From contig NZ_CP137134.1 in NCBI RefSeq assembly GCF_033095785.1, forward strand, positions 1,860,001-1,924,000: a stretch of 64,000 bases of DNA. Direction: 5' to 3'. Positions 7,531 through 16,320 of the stretch are shown here, in pieces (the stretch's first letter is position 1; the number at the start of each line of letters is the position of its first letter). The notes beneath the pieces are model-generated. The model was not told the DNA's origin. It saw only the letters and a list, made by a program, of their open reading frames with translations, and ran no database searches. The translations under genes were made by a program, and so were the position numbers. The stretch comes from Nitrosospira sp. Is2 (lineage in GTDB: Bacteria; Pseudomonadota; Gammaproteobacteria; Burkholderiales; Nitrosomonadaceae).

Positions 7531-8325
7531 ATGAATAAGTTTAGTCAAGGTTTGGGAGTAGCTCTGGGCTCACTCGGGTTAGGGTTAAGCCAGGCCGCGC
7601 AAGCTGTAGAGAACCTAACCCCGGTTTCTGCCACCGCCACGATTGATTGGAGCAAACTGCAACTTTCGGTTACGGGCGTTACCGCTACGGTGCCAACGGT
7701 TGTTTTTTCCAATTACAACACCTCGCTTAGCTCTTCCAGCACCTCTGCAGGGGGAAACGAGAGCCACTCGGTCACGCGAAATGACTGGACGAGCACTGCG
7801 CATACAAATACTAGTGCGGGAGCTTCGCTTGCAAATGGCCTTGCCTCTTCTGAGATCTTTTCCGGAACGGCCAGTGCTGTGGAAACAGGAAGTGTCGTAA
7901 GCTCGTCGGGGACTCGGTCGGTGGGATTCTCTTTTGACGGTCCCGGCATGTTAACTTTCAGCGTTCCTTACACCATCAGCCTGACAGGAATGACTTCTGT
8001 TTGCTGCTATTCTGATACTGCCTTCGTAAACGGAAGTGCAAACTTCTACAGTTCTACAAACGGGGGGTCCTCAAACTCCAGTTCCAGTGCTTCATTCTCC
8101 ATAGATAGTTATGGAGACTTGTCTTCAACCTCGCGAGCCGGAAATTTGGTATTCGGTATCGTCGCCAGCGATGCCGGAACGGGGTCACTCAGCGTCGGTT
8201 TCAACGCGTCCGCCCATGGGGCTGTTGTAGCAGTGCCCGAGCCCGAGTCATATGCAATGCTCTTGGCCGGGCTGGGGCTCATGGGTGCGGTCGTCCAGCG
8301 CCGGAAGAAGATGGGCGCAGTCTGA
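7531..8325 (+). CDS. PEP-CTERM sorting domain protein
   Basis: 264 residues from ATG 7531. I prefer this to the ATG at 7525 because AGAGGAAG (7517-7524) abuts the first ATG and is six bases from the second. Signal peptide to about residue 25 (SQAAQAVE). The body is very rich in Ser, Thr and Gly, as in extracellular adhesive or matrix proteins. The C-terminal VPEPESYAMLLAGLGLMGAV plus QRRKK is a typical exosortase signal, of the same subtype as the protein at 12559. Function of the body unknown. Confidence 0.9.
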   Translation: MNKFSQGLGVALGSLGLGLSQAAQAVENLTPVSATATIDWSKLQLSVTGVTATVPTVVFSNYNTSLSSSSTSAGGNESHSVTRNDWTSTAHTNTSAGASLANGLASSEIFSGTASAVETGSVVSSSGTRSVGFSFDGPGMLTFSVPYTISLTGMTSVCCYSDTAFVNGSANFYSSTNGGSSNSSSSASFSIDSYGDLSSTSRAGNLVFGIVASDAGTGSLSVGFNASAHGAVVAVPEPESYAMLLAGLGLMGAVVQRRKKMGAV

Positions 8326-8435
8326 CCCACTGGCAGGTCCGTTCCCAACACATTTGGTACGGAGAGGGGGAAGATATTGCGTGAGCCTCGGGGTAAAACG
8401 AGGCGGACGGGCTTCGGATTTAGGCTTGGAAGATG

Positions 8436-8466
8436 AAAAGCGTCGGAAGGAATTTCCGGCGCTTTT
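8436..8466 (+). terminator. Rho-independent terminator-like hairpin
   Basis: AAAAGCG-T-CGGAA, a short loop, then TTCCG-G-CGCTTTT: 12-bp stem with one wobble pair, ending in TTTT. It lies 110 bp after the PEP-CTERM gene ending at 8325. Confidence 0.65.
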
Positions 8467-8927
8467 CTATACCTGACTAAGCAATTTCTTGCGGCAGGCC
8501 ATGAAATTCGTCGAGCCTGGAGTCAAATTAGGGTACACACCATCCTTACAATCTATCTGACACTTTCCAGCCCCGTTTATGTATATTTAGGCTCAATACT
8601 ATTATTAGTTGACGGTCATAGGCACAGTTACAAACGCTTCCGGACAGTTATTCATGGAAAGAGCCATGACCAGTCAAAGAATGCGGTACATTTGGGTGAT
8701 GAGTGCCAGCTCGATGATAATACGCTAGCTCTACGTTGATGTTTACGATGCCAAACGCGGATTGGCTGTGTGGAGTGGTCTCTCATGATAAATAAGGGCA
8801 GCGGGAAGGCATTGCGATAGTGAAAAGAACAGTCTACAAGGACAGGAAGTCAACACTGAGTGCGGAGAGAATTGCTCAGTTGCGCGCTCAAGCCGCGATG
8901 GGTTAGGCCGGTGAGCATCTTAGCCGC
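8467..8927. other. Intergenic region
   Basis: No supported gene. A short open frame with a GTG at 8820 ends at 8909 with a charged, protein-like tail. It has no good ribosome binding site and may be the end of a decayed gene. Confidence 0.35.
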
Positions 8928-9539
8928 TCAGCTGGGGCTCCGCCACATGGCTGCAAGAGGGGGGCCGCCCGGTCCGAACGTAAATTCCTCAATTACCTGA
9001 AATCCATGCCTCCGGTAGAAGGGAATATTCCGGGGGCTGGATGCTTCAAGGTAGGCCGGCATGTGCTCGCGATCACACCGCTCGAGCATGGTGCAAAGCA
9101 GAGCAGATCCCAAGCCTTGTAACTGGTGGTCGGGATGCACACCGAGCAAGTAGAGATAATAATGTGGCTCAGTTGGGTGGTGTGATTTCATTGAGTCGAA
9201 TCCGCGATCAAGACGCATGAAGCGATCGATGCCACAAACCCGCAAATAAAGTGGGATGAGCCACCATTCTTGCCAAAACGTGAGTTGCCATTGGTCATGA
9301 CGAGCCCAGAGAGCGGCGCCCTGCCCATCATTTGCGACAAAGGTCAGATCGTACGGTTGAAATAAATCCAGCGCTCGCTTGAAAGCGACATGCATGGCCC
9401 ACCAGTGGCGCGCATCGGCGCGAACGCAGAAGCTCGTGACGGGATCTTTATCAAATGCTGCCGCAAGGGTGAGCGTGACCGTCGTATGATCGGAGCCCCG
9501 AGCTCGTCGGATCACCGCTTCAGATGGAAGGCTCAGCAC
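8928..9539 (-). CDS. GNAT-family N-acetyltransferase
   Basis: 203 residues with the GNAT fold. The acetyl-CoA binding motif A is visible as YLYLLGVHPDHQLQGLGSAL (around residues 125-147), followed by a C-terminal EASSPRNIPFYRRHGFQV segment typical of motif B. The substrate cannot be told; this subtype (about 200 residues with an aromatic-rich middle) is common in soil bacteria. It overlaps the end of the upstream TPR-like gene by 7 bp. Confidence 0.85.
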   Translation of the reverse strand: MLSLPSEAVIRRARGSDHTTVTLTLAAAFDKDPVTSFCVRADARHWWAMHVAFKRALDLFQPYDLTFVANDGQGAALWARHDQWQLTFWQEWWLIPLYLRVCGIDRFMRLDRGFDSMKSHHPTEPHYYLYLLGVHPDHQLQGLGSALLCTMLERCDREHMPAYLEASSPRNIPFYRRHGFQVIEEFTFGPGGPPLAAMWRSPS

Positions 9540-10087
9540 TGCATTTGGCCAGATTTCATGTTCTGTCCCAAAGTTGACTTGCTATGGGTCTGACACTTGA
9601 CGTCAACCATGCGCGCGTCCTTCAATGCGGCAGTGCCATTCCTGTACTCCGGCTCGGGACACCCGGCCTGCAGACTGGCGCGGTCCCGTAGTGCCTGGGA
9701 ATACGCGGGTTCCAGGGAGATTGCGTGATCATAGTGCACCATCGCTTTCGCATACTGTTTCATCGCGTGCCACCACCAACCCATATGGTAGTAGGCTCGC
9801 GGATCATTCGGGCAAATATCGATACGCTCTTCGAAGTTGGCAACAGACATCGCGGTTTTATAGTCATAGCCGGATAGTCGCTCTTCGACCATCGGGTCTT
9901 CAAAGTCGGAGGTCAGGGCAGCGTCCTCTTTCCACAAAGAACGCGGCCGCGTAAACGTCTTGGCTCCTTCCGTGTACGGCTCGTATGAATAATACTTCGG
10001 CGAGCCTTCGATCCGAACGTGCAACCATGCCACCACCCCTCCCGCCGGCGGTCCGAGAGACTCTGCCTGGCGGTTGTGGCCACGCAT
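9533..10087 (-). CDS. TPR-like protein, probably truncated at its 3' end
   Basis: 184 residues. Residues 80-155 read as a tetratricopeptide pair (NFEERIDICPNDPRAYYHMG, then YDHAISLEPAYSQAL), ending with EYRNGTAALKDAR, which resembles the end of TPR/Sel1-like secreted proteins. After this the sequence turns into an unlikely Gln/Ser/Lys-rich tail just before the GNAT gene, suggesting the original C-terminus was replaced by foreign DNA. The N-terminus has no signal peptide and the start is uncertain. Confidence 0.45.
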   Translation of the reverse strand: MRGHNRQAESLGPPAGGVVAWLHVRIEGSPKYYSYEPYTEGAKTFTRPRSLWKEDAALTSDFEDPMVEERLSGYDYKTAMSVANFEERIDICPNDPRAYYHMGWWWHAMKQYAKAMVHYDHAISLEPAYSQALRDRASLQAGCPEPEYRNGTAALKDARMVDVKCQTHSKSTLGQNMKSGQMQC

Positions 10088-10829
10088 TGCCAGAGCTCGT
10101 GAATCTGTGCCGGTGGCGCATTCCTTAAAAACGCTGCAAGATGAGAATACACAGCAGGGGGGGAAATCTGCCGGGGAACCACGAGCATCGCAGTCTTGCC
10201 TAGGTTAGGAAAGGCAAGAACGCTGGGTGGTGGATCAATGCCTACAAAGAAGGAAGCAAATACCTCTGGTTACGCCCTTGCCTTTGAGGGACCGCTATTA
10301 GTCAGAACGAATTCGAATGGCCGCTCAAGTCGATTCCGTGTAATGGGCGGAGTCTCCCATCGGAAGGTTTCGTATTCGCTGTCAATGAAGCATTGAGTTA
10401 ATTTTTCACGGAAATTGGAGTCGGTTTGCAGCAGTGGTCGGTTTGCAGCAGTGAGAGCGCGCTTTCAAAAGTAATAGGCATACCATCATAGAAACACCGG
10501 AGTGGGTACAGCCTCTCGATAATGGTCTACGATGGCAGATCAAGGAATTCATCGGAAATAATTCCCTTTCTAGCAGGGAAGCTTATGCGAGGACCGACCT
10601 AGGGCTATCGGGCGCTTCATCGAGCAGCCGTGCCAGGCTGTCTCCTGGCGCCTTTGTCCCATTCTATCGATTATTTTTCCGGCATATACGCGTTATAGTC
10701 TTGTTCAGAGGTTCTTTCAGTCATGATAAACTAAAAAATGCTTTAACCGCCGAGTTATTCACGCTTGAGGCGACGCTTTAGCCTTGCTTGCGGCTTCGTT
10801 AATATGAAAACTGTCGAGGGGGAGGGTTG
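10088..10829. other. Intergenic region with a tandem repeat
   Basis: About 740 bp without a convincing gene. It holds a hairpin (TCTTGCC / GGCAAGA, near 10194-10219) and a perfect 17-bp tandem duplication at 10420-10453. Confidence 0.4.
10420..10453. repeat. Perfect 17-bp tandem repeat, two copies
   Basis: GTCGGTTTGCAGCAGTG occurs twice head to tail (10420-10436 and 10437-10453) with no mismatch. It lies in non-coding DNA. Probably a recent slippage duplication. Confidence 0.8.
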
Positions 10830-11327
10830 ATGAAATTCAAGTTGGTCAAATCCAAAATCATATTGTATGTCAGGCTGCTTGCAGCATCGATAACGGCGGG
10901 TTTACTGTCGGTTGCGGGAATAGCGGAGGCAGACGAAGCGCGTTCCGGTGCAAACGATGTAAAATCGGTGGGAATCACGCTCATGCCCGTCACCGCGCAG
11001 GTCCTGCCGGACGATCCAAAGCAGACCCTGACCGCTTTCATGGTGTACCTGACACCCCAAGCCAGCACCACCAGCCATCGCCATGCAGGCGTCGTGTTCG
11101 TGCATGTGCTCGAAGGCACGGTCCGCTCTCAGCTCAACAATGGGGAAGTGATCGAGTATAGCGCCGGAGAAAGCTGGAATGAGCCGCCCGGAAGCATCCA
11201 TTCGTACATGGAAAATCCCAGCAAGACGATTCCGGCCCGCTTGATCGCAACCATTATCGCTCCCACCGGAGCGAGGTTGACAACCTACGATCAGGAAGCC
11301 TCCAGAAATTCGCGGCACGCACATTAA
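10830..11327 (+). CDS. Exported cupin-domain protein
   Basis: 165 residues from ATG 10830, preceded by GAGGGGGAGG. A signal peptide (about 1-35, ending AGIAEADE) is followed by a single cupin barrel. The metal-binding pattern is visible as SHRHAGVVFVHVLEGTV (H-x-H and Glu) and PPGSIHSYME (second-motif His). Small periplasmic cupins of this kind often act as metal-dependent binding or dioxygenase-like proteins; the substrate is unknown. Single gene, not in an operon. Confidence 0.85.
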   Translation: MKFKLVKSKIILYVRLLAASITAGLLSVAGIAEADEARSGANDVKSVGITLMPVTAQVLPDDPKQTLTAFMVYLTPQASTTSHRHAGVVFVHVLEGTVRSQLNNGEVIEYSAGESWNEPPGSIHSYMENPSKTIPARLIATIIAPTGARLTTYDQEASRNSRHAH

Positions 11328-11614
11328 CGGAGCTTGATAAAGCTGCGCTACGTTTCAGTTTTGGCGGTCTTGAAAGCTAAAGATACGCTCGCCTTGCGTT
11401 CTGCTGTCATCTCTCAGAATGAGTTAAACATTGCAAGTCTCGTACAGTTGACATTCAATCGGTGCTGCACTACGGACAGCGCATGTATCGTCCATTATGC
11501 TCCACTTAGAGCTTGTACCAAGATCCACTGGTTATCCACACAAAAGTCCGTAGGATCTCTATGCAAGGAGTTGCGCGCTTAGATAGTGGTAGGACAACCA
11601 ATGGGAGGAGCATG

Positions 11615-11944
11615 ATGAACAAGGGTGGCACTTCATTTCTGGTCGGCTTACTTCTTGCCCTGGCATTTGAAATGTCTTTAGCAGGGCCACCAATTCTCGT
11701 CGATCGTCAGACGGGAAAATATCTTGGTAACCTAAGCAATAATCCACATGATCTGAACAGCACGAGCAATCCGTATGGCCGATACGGGAGTGAATACTCA
11801 GCCGATTCCGTCAACAATCCCTACGGTAAATACGGTTCGCGCTATTCTAGCGACTCCCCCAATAATCCCTACGCGCCTAATCCTCCTGCAATTGTCGCGC
11901 CGACACCTCCAGGACTGGGGATTCAGCCGTTACCGGGGTTTTGA
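11615..11944 (+). CDS. Small secreted protein with NPYGxYGS repeats
   Basis: 109 residues from ATG 11615 (11612 is also possible); GGGAGGAG lies just upstream. A signal peptide (MNKGGTSFLVGLLLALAFEM) ends near SLAGPP. The mature part contains NPYGRYGSEYSADSV then NPYGKYGSRYSSDSP then NPYAPNPP, a 15-residue repeat rich in Tyr and Gly, and ends in a Pro-rich tail. Repeats like this occur in small envelope proteins of proteobacteria with no assigned function. Confidence 0.75.
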   Translation: MNKGGTSFLVGLLLALAFEMSLAGPPILVDRQTGKYLGNLSNNPHDLNSTSNPYGRYGSEYSADSVNNPYGKYGSRYSSDSPNNPYAPNPPAIVAPTPPGLGIQPLPGF

Positions 11945-12114
11945 TCGTTGCCAACGGCGATTACGGTTAACCTTCATCACGTTTTCCAGTCTCCGCTAGA
12001 GCCGTTCTCTCGCCATCTGCCGATTTTAACGGTACCCCGAAATTACTCATAATGGATGGCGGGGTTTCTGGGCAAGAGGTAATGATCGAAGGCTTCAGCC
12101 CCGCCTGAGCTTGT

Positions 12115-12303
12115 TCAAGACAACTGCTGATCGGCTTTAACAAAACAGATGAAAATAATTCTGTCGGTAGGCCAATTCGTCAATCCAGCCCTCTCGATAG
12201 CTTCCTGTGGCGTCTCCTCCTCGCTTGTAACGACGAGCTTATACCCGCCATCCCCGCCCTGGCGCAGCATCGCGTCCTCAAGATGGAGGAGCGCTGTCCC
12301 CAT
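12115..12303 (-). CDS. Hypothetical small protein, 62 residues
   Basis: Starts at the first ATG after an in-frame stop (12310-12312). The composition is protein-like (acidic middle, hydrophobic IIFICFV near the C-terminus), but no domain is recognised and no strong ribosome binding site precedes it. It could be a genuine orphan or chance. Confidence 0.35.
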   Translation of the reverse strand: MGTALLHLEDAMLRQGGDGGYKLVVTSEEETPQEAIERAGLTNWPTDRIIFICFVKADQQLS

Positions 12304-12558
12304 CGGCCATTAGGAATCGTTTCAGAACCCATAGATGTTCAGCAGAAGGTCGTGTTGGAGCCGCGCAGGATGCGTTGAGCTGAATGAACTTCGGTGCACG
12401 CGTAGAACCAGCATACCCTCGCCGCAAAGAACAGGGTTCGTTCCCGTCGATATCCAGCTTTCGCCGGCCTTGACTTTACAAACCCTTCATCTAACTTTAG
12501 AAGATGGCGGGTGCTTTTTGCGAGTCCGATCCCTTGGAAAACCAAATAGGGCTTCATC

Positions 12559-13689
12559 ATGAAAATAATCCAAAGCTCCAAACTTCGCAGCTTTATCACC
12601 GGTGCAATCCTGGTCGCCGGGCTCAGTTTTACAACTCATGCTGCTGCACAAGAGCGGTCGTTTTTGGTTGACCTCAACAGCAAGGTTGTAACCGAGATAG
12701 AAGGGGCCAATGGCATCAACGATGCCAGCCAAGTGGTGGGAGCGTCGCCCTTCGCCGGGAACTATAGTCATGCTTTCATCACTGGCCCCCATGGCGCGGG
12801 GATGAGGGACTTGGGCACCTTGGGAGGGAATAGCAGTACAGCAATTGGGATCAACAACGGGGGGCAAGTGACAGGATGGTCTGAGTCAGCTTCAGGTGAT
12901 GTCCGCGGCTTCATCACTGGTCCCGATGGCGCAGGCATGAGGGACTTGGCTGATTTGGGGGGGGGCTCTGGTGGCGCTACCGGCATCAATAACGCGGGGC
13001 AGGTAGTCGGGTGGGGGTCAACATCGGCGCGCGCACAGCATGCTTTCATCACTGGCAGTAATGGGGAGGGTATTAAGGACCTTGGCACTTTAGGCGGTAG
13101 TTACAGCCAAGCGTATGGCATAAACAATGCTGGCCAAGCCGTCGGCGTGTCTCCCCTCCCTGGGGGCCATGAGCATCCTTTCATCACTGACCCCGGTGGT
13201 GGGGGCATGAGGGACCTTGGGACTTTAGGTGACGATTACGGCTTTGCCCGTGGCATCAACGATGTCGGCCAAGTCGTGGGAGAGTCGCTAACGTCAGGCG
13301 GCGCTTTGCATGCTTTTATTACCGGTGCAAATGGAATGGATATGAGAGACCTTGGCACTTTAGGCGGTAATTACAGTCGAGCATATGGCATCAACGACGC
13401 CGGGCAAGTCGTGGGAGAGTCATCCCTGTCCGGGGAACATGCCCGTGCTTTTATCACTGGTCCTGATGGCTCGAACATTATGGACCTAAATGCTATGGTT
13501 AGCCTGCCCCAGGGCGTTTTTTTAACTTTGGCCCTGGACATCAATAACGCGGGGCAAGTGCTTGCCATGGGGGTTGTTCCTGAGCCGGAGATCTATGCGC
13601 TATTTCTTGCTGGGCTGGGCCTGATGGGATTTATGGTACGACGAAAGAAGATGAGTGCCTTCAGCTTGGAGCAGCGTCCCCTGCTGTGA
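12559..13689 (+). CDS. HAF-repeat PEP-CTERM protein
   Basis: 376 residues: signal peptide (to about residue 31, THAAAQE), then six HAF repeats of about 45 residues, each of the form HAFITGPxGxGMRDLGTLGG followed by AxGINNxGQVVG. The C-terminus is VPEPEIYALFLAGLGLMGFM with RRKK, an exosortase signal. HAF repeats are known from extracellular proteins and probably form a beta-propeller-like fold. The last repeat is degenerate (MDLNAM). A remnant with one HAF unit lies at 15825. Confidence 0.9.
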   Translation: MKIIQSSKLRSFITGAILVAGLSFTTHAAAQERSFLVDLNSKVVTEIEGANGINDASQVVGASPFAGNYSHAFITGPHGAGMRDLGTLGGNSSTAIGINNGGQVTGWSESASGDVRGFITGPDGAGMRDLADLGGGSGGATGINNAGQVVGWGSTSARAQHAFITGSNGEGIKDLGTLGGSYSQAYGINNAGQAVGVSPLPGGHEHPFITDPGGGGMRDLGTLGDDYGFARGINDVGQVVGESLTSGGALHAFITGANGMDMRDLGTLGGNYSRAYGINDAGQVVGESSLSGEHARAFITGPDGSNIMDLNAMVSLPQGVFLTLALDINNAGQVLAMGVVPEPEIYALFLAGLGLMGFMVRRKKMSAFSLEQRPLL

Positions 13690-13804
13690 TCGCGTTATCG
13701 CGAGCGATGCATCCTGACCGCAGCTGATCATGGACTAAAAGAAGACGGTTTTTGCGGAAGGCTAAGCAACTTTACTTCTGGGTGTTGCCCAAGACTAGCC
13801 TGAT

Positions 13805-15094
13805 CTATCGCGCGAACTCGCTGTACAGAACCACGTCGAGATTGCCGGCGTCGACTTGTGCTTTGATTGCAACGCACAGCTCACGAAGCCTATTCGATGA
13901 TATTTGGGTTTGTTGCGCCGCCGCGTCCGGGCCGACAACCCGATGCAGTGTTAGTGTCCCGTCACCGCCAGCCGCCGCCACGTCGTTTATGTAGGAAATG
14001 ATGTTTGCTATGTTTGCGGCCTCGGTGCCAGAACTGGTCCATGTATGCCCGATCACTGGACCACAAAGAAGCTGCAAATTCCTCGTACTGAGGCCGTTAT
14101 TTTTCTGCATATGATACGTTGCGTTGGGGCCGTCTGAGGTACGTCCTACGCTAAAGCCGTTATCAAGCATCATTTCCAGGAATGATAAGTCCGTTACCGT
14201 TTCCGCATATTTTCCTTGCGGCCAGATGTAGCACTTAGCGCCCCACTCTGAGGTAAGGCCATTTTCCAGGAGATAATCCCTGCATGCGATGACGTCCGCT
14301 AACCGCTCAGTATTCGTTGCCCAGGCTGTAAACAGGTTGCCGGTTCCGAGTGTGGTTGGATGGTTCGGACCATGCGGGATGCATTCATTGCCGGCCGCGA
14401 CGTATGCCCCGAGTTGGCTCAGAGAGGCATAACCTGGCGTTCCAACTGTTATATAGATGATGCTCATCGTGCTTTTCAGGCCATACTCCTGAAGTATTGG
14501 CATCCCCATTCGCACAAATGATGAGTAGCCGTCGTCTGCCGTAATGGCGAGCCTTGCTTTTTTTCGCATCGCGCCGGCGCGGATCGAGCGCAACCCAATG
14601 GTCAATGTATTGCCGTTGCTTACATAGACCCGTAGCTTGCACTGCGTGCAATCCAAATCCCCCAGGGGATGAGTAAATCCGCTCTTGGTCCACAGTATCT
14701 CGTGCACGAAGTACGCAGTCAGTCCGTTAATCGCGAACGGACTTTGCGTAGTCGGAACAATGGCGGTGGATATACTGTGGCTGGCGAACTTGGCATAACC
14801 GGTAGTGCCGACATAAATTACCATTCTTTCCATTTTGGAAATATTCGGGGTGTATATCTCGATCGCCACGTCTTTCGCCGAGAATGCCTCACTTGCCACT
14901 GGGAGATTTATCTCAAAGTTATTTGTCGGCCCCGCTCCGGTTCCGGTTGCAGTAACCATCCATAGCGTCTCGCCCGCTACCGTACCCTGTCCTGATGAGC
15001 TGACGCTGACATTCGTTCCGGTTGTTACGGTGATTCCAGATACTGGCGGCTCGATGAGAACGTTTCCATACGCCGCACGCGATGCGTCAGCCAT
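13805..15094 (-). CDS. Polysaccharide deacetylase-like protein, downstream part of a split gene
   Basis: 429 residues. The N-terminal 170 residues are Thr/Ser/Gly-rich and beta-strand-like. The C-terminal domain resembles NodB carbohydrate esterases: ITADDGYSSF (D187, D188) for the TFDDG motif and HGPNH (H241, H245) for the metal-binding HxxxH motif. NodB enzymes remove acetyl or formyl groups from surface polysaccharides or cell wall. This reading frame has no signal peptide of its own. A signal peptide is encoded in the frame ending at 15087, which overlaps this start by 8 nt, so the two probably were one exported protein. Confidence 0.7.
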   Translation of the reverse strand: MADASRAAYGNVLIEPPVSGITVTTGTNVSVSSSGQGTVAGETLWMVTATGTGAGPTNNFEINLPVASEAFSAKDVAIEIYTPNISKMERMVIYVGTTGYAKFASHSISTAIVPTTQSPFAINGLTAYFVHEILWTKSGFTHPLGDLDCTQCKLRVYVSNGNTLTIGLRSIRAGAMRKKARLAITADDGYSSFVRMGMPILQEYGLKSTMSIIYITVGTPGYASLSQLGAYVAAGNECIPHGPNHPTTLGTGNLFTAWATNTERLADVIACRDYLLENGLTSEWGAKCYIWPQGKYAETVTDLSFLEMMLDNGFSVGRTSDGPNATYHMQKNNGLSTRNLQLLCGPVIGHTWTSSGTEAANIANIISYINDVAAAGGDGTLTLHRVVGPDAAAQQTQISSNRLRELCVAIKAQVDAGNLDVVLYSEFAR

Positions 15095-15293
15095 TGATAA
15101 GCTCGGCGCGGGTTTGGTCTGCAGTGTTCCTAATCGGAAGATCTTTCTTCACAGTGGAACTGGCAAGGACCGAAAACGATCTCATGCCCGGCCCGCTTGC
15201 GGTAATGTCCGTTATTACAGCTGACGCCGATGCCGCGGATATCGATCCACCAAAGATTAGGGCGGCGATAAGGAATTTTGTTTTTATGTTCAT
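15087..15293 (-). CDS. Signal-peptide fragment of the split polysaccharide deacetylase
   Basis: 68 residues from ATG 15293: MNIKTKFLIAALIFGGSISA is a classical signal peptide, and residues 25-68 are soluble. It stops at TGA inside the overlap ATGGCTGA with the following frame. Either a single indel split one exported protein, or two cistrons are translationally coupled. The lack of a signal sequence on the enzyme part favours a frameshift. Confidence 0.6.
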   Translation of the reverse strand: MNIKTKFLIAALIFGGSISAASASAVITDITASGPGMRSFSVLASSTVKKDLPIRNTADQTRAELING

Positions 15294-15824
15294 TTGTTGC
15301 TCCAAAAAAGATTCAAGAACAATATCTATTGCAGGTGTGCGCATGGACTTTATTTTCCCGACTAACAGATTGTCCCGGTTAATTCAGCAACTTAATATAG
15401 CCTACTCGACGATCATTCTATGATTCCCTTGAACTATGGGTAGTACACGTTGCGGTTGGAGTGATCGCCGACGACCCGAGACGGTGAAGATTATTGGGGT
15501 GAATGCAGCAGCGGCGAGCAGGAAAACAAGTCAAAGGTCGCTGGTCGCCGGTCGGCGATATGCTGAGGGCCCTCTGGCGAGTGAAAAGAGAAGATCGCGG
15601 CGCTATAAGCGAGGATTACGCCAAATTCGAGCGCTTTCGAACGGCGATCATCCCGTGACCCGGAGGCAGGCGCTTTACCTGCTCATCCGGGTCCTTCGAA
15701 GAAGCATACCCATCTCGGCGGTACGCTCATTGTCGCTTTCCTCAGATGAGCTTTCCATCATTGCACTGTCGCAAGTCCTTCCTCCATATTGCGTCAGGCG
15801 TGCCCCTTTCCCCTCCAGGCTTAT
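15294..15824. other. Intergenic region
   Basis: About 530 bp. An open plus-strand frame covers much of it, but it is Arg/Ser-rich with no domain and I reject it. No clear regulatory element is seen apart from a sequence like GGTCGC repeated around 15536-15555. Confidence 0.35.
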
Positions 15825-16193
15825 TTACTGACCTGAAAAGCAACCTACTTCGAGATCCCGCATACCTTCTCCGTTAGGGCCAGTGATAAAAGCGTGCATG
15901 AAGTATCTGCCGCGGGGATTAATATCTTCGATATATCCATCGAACCATCCCTCCACTTGCCCGGCATTCTGGTTCCAGATAAATCCCGGTATTGCACCTA
16001 TCACAGCGGGAATTGCGGCGTTCTTCGGTCTTCCCAGGGTAAGAGGCCAGGCTGCTGCAGCGTTTCCTCCCAGCACCGTCAAAGCGCAAATTACTTTTAC
16101 AAGTCGTTCTAATCTACCAGCGGCAAGTAAACTCGCGCCAGATCCCCTGTTTAGCGAATATATAAAAAACGGGATCTCGAAACTGAGAAACAT
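15825..16193 (-). pseudogene. HAF-repeat protein remnant
   Basis: 122 codons. The middle contains a signal-peptide-like stretch (VKVICALTVLGGNAAAAW) without its own start codon. The C-terminal end has NAGQVEGWFDGYIEDINPRG and MHAFITGPNGEGMRDLE, which is one HAF unit as in the gene at 12559. The PEP-CTERM signal and the other repeats are missing, and the frame ends in an unrelated tail. Probably a deleted paralogue. Confidence 0.6.
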
Positions 16194-16320
16194 CTGTCAG
16201 ATAGTTTCCCAATTCCAGACAAGTAAGATCATCGAGGGTGAGTGTTGCCCTGCTTAGCATCTCCGCTGGTATCGCCTCTTTTGTATTTATCCCGCTGCCG
16301 AGCGATATCGCCCACAGAGC

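Noticed and set aside
8820..8909. Short GTG-initiated frame with a charged, protein-like C-terminus
   Set aside because: Only 29 codons, no ribosome binding site, and a stop shortly upstream; perhaps a gene end but no family is recognisable.
10196..10396. 66-codon plus-strand frame
   Set aside because: No recognisable domain, no Shine-Dalgarno, and it spans a hairpin and low-conservation DNA.
12559..13568. Regular repeats at the DNA level, considered as a CRISPR-like array
   Set aside because: They are codons of the six HAF protein repeats, diverged and in frame; no true CRISPR array is seen anywhere in the window.
15436..15831. 131-codon open frame on the plus strand
   Set aside because: Arg/Ser-rich translation without domain, no ribosome binding site, and the surrounding genes read the other way.
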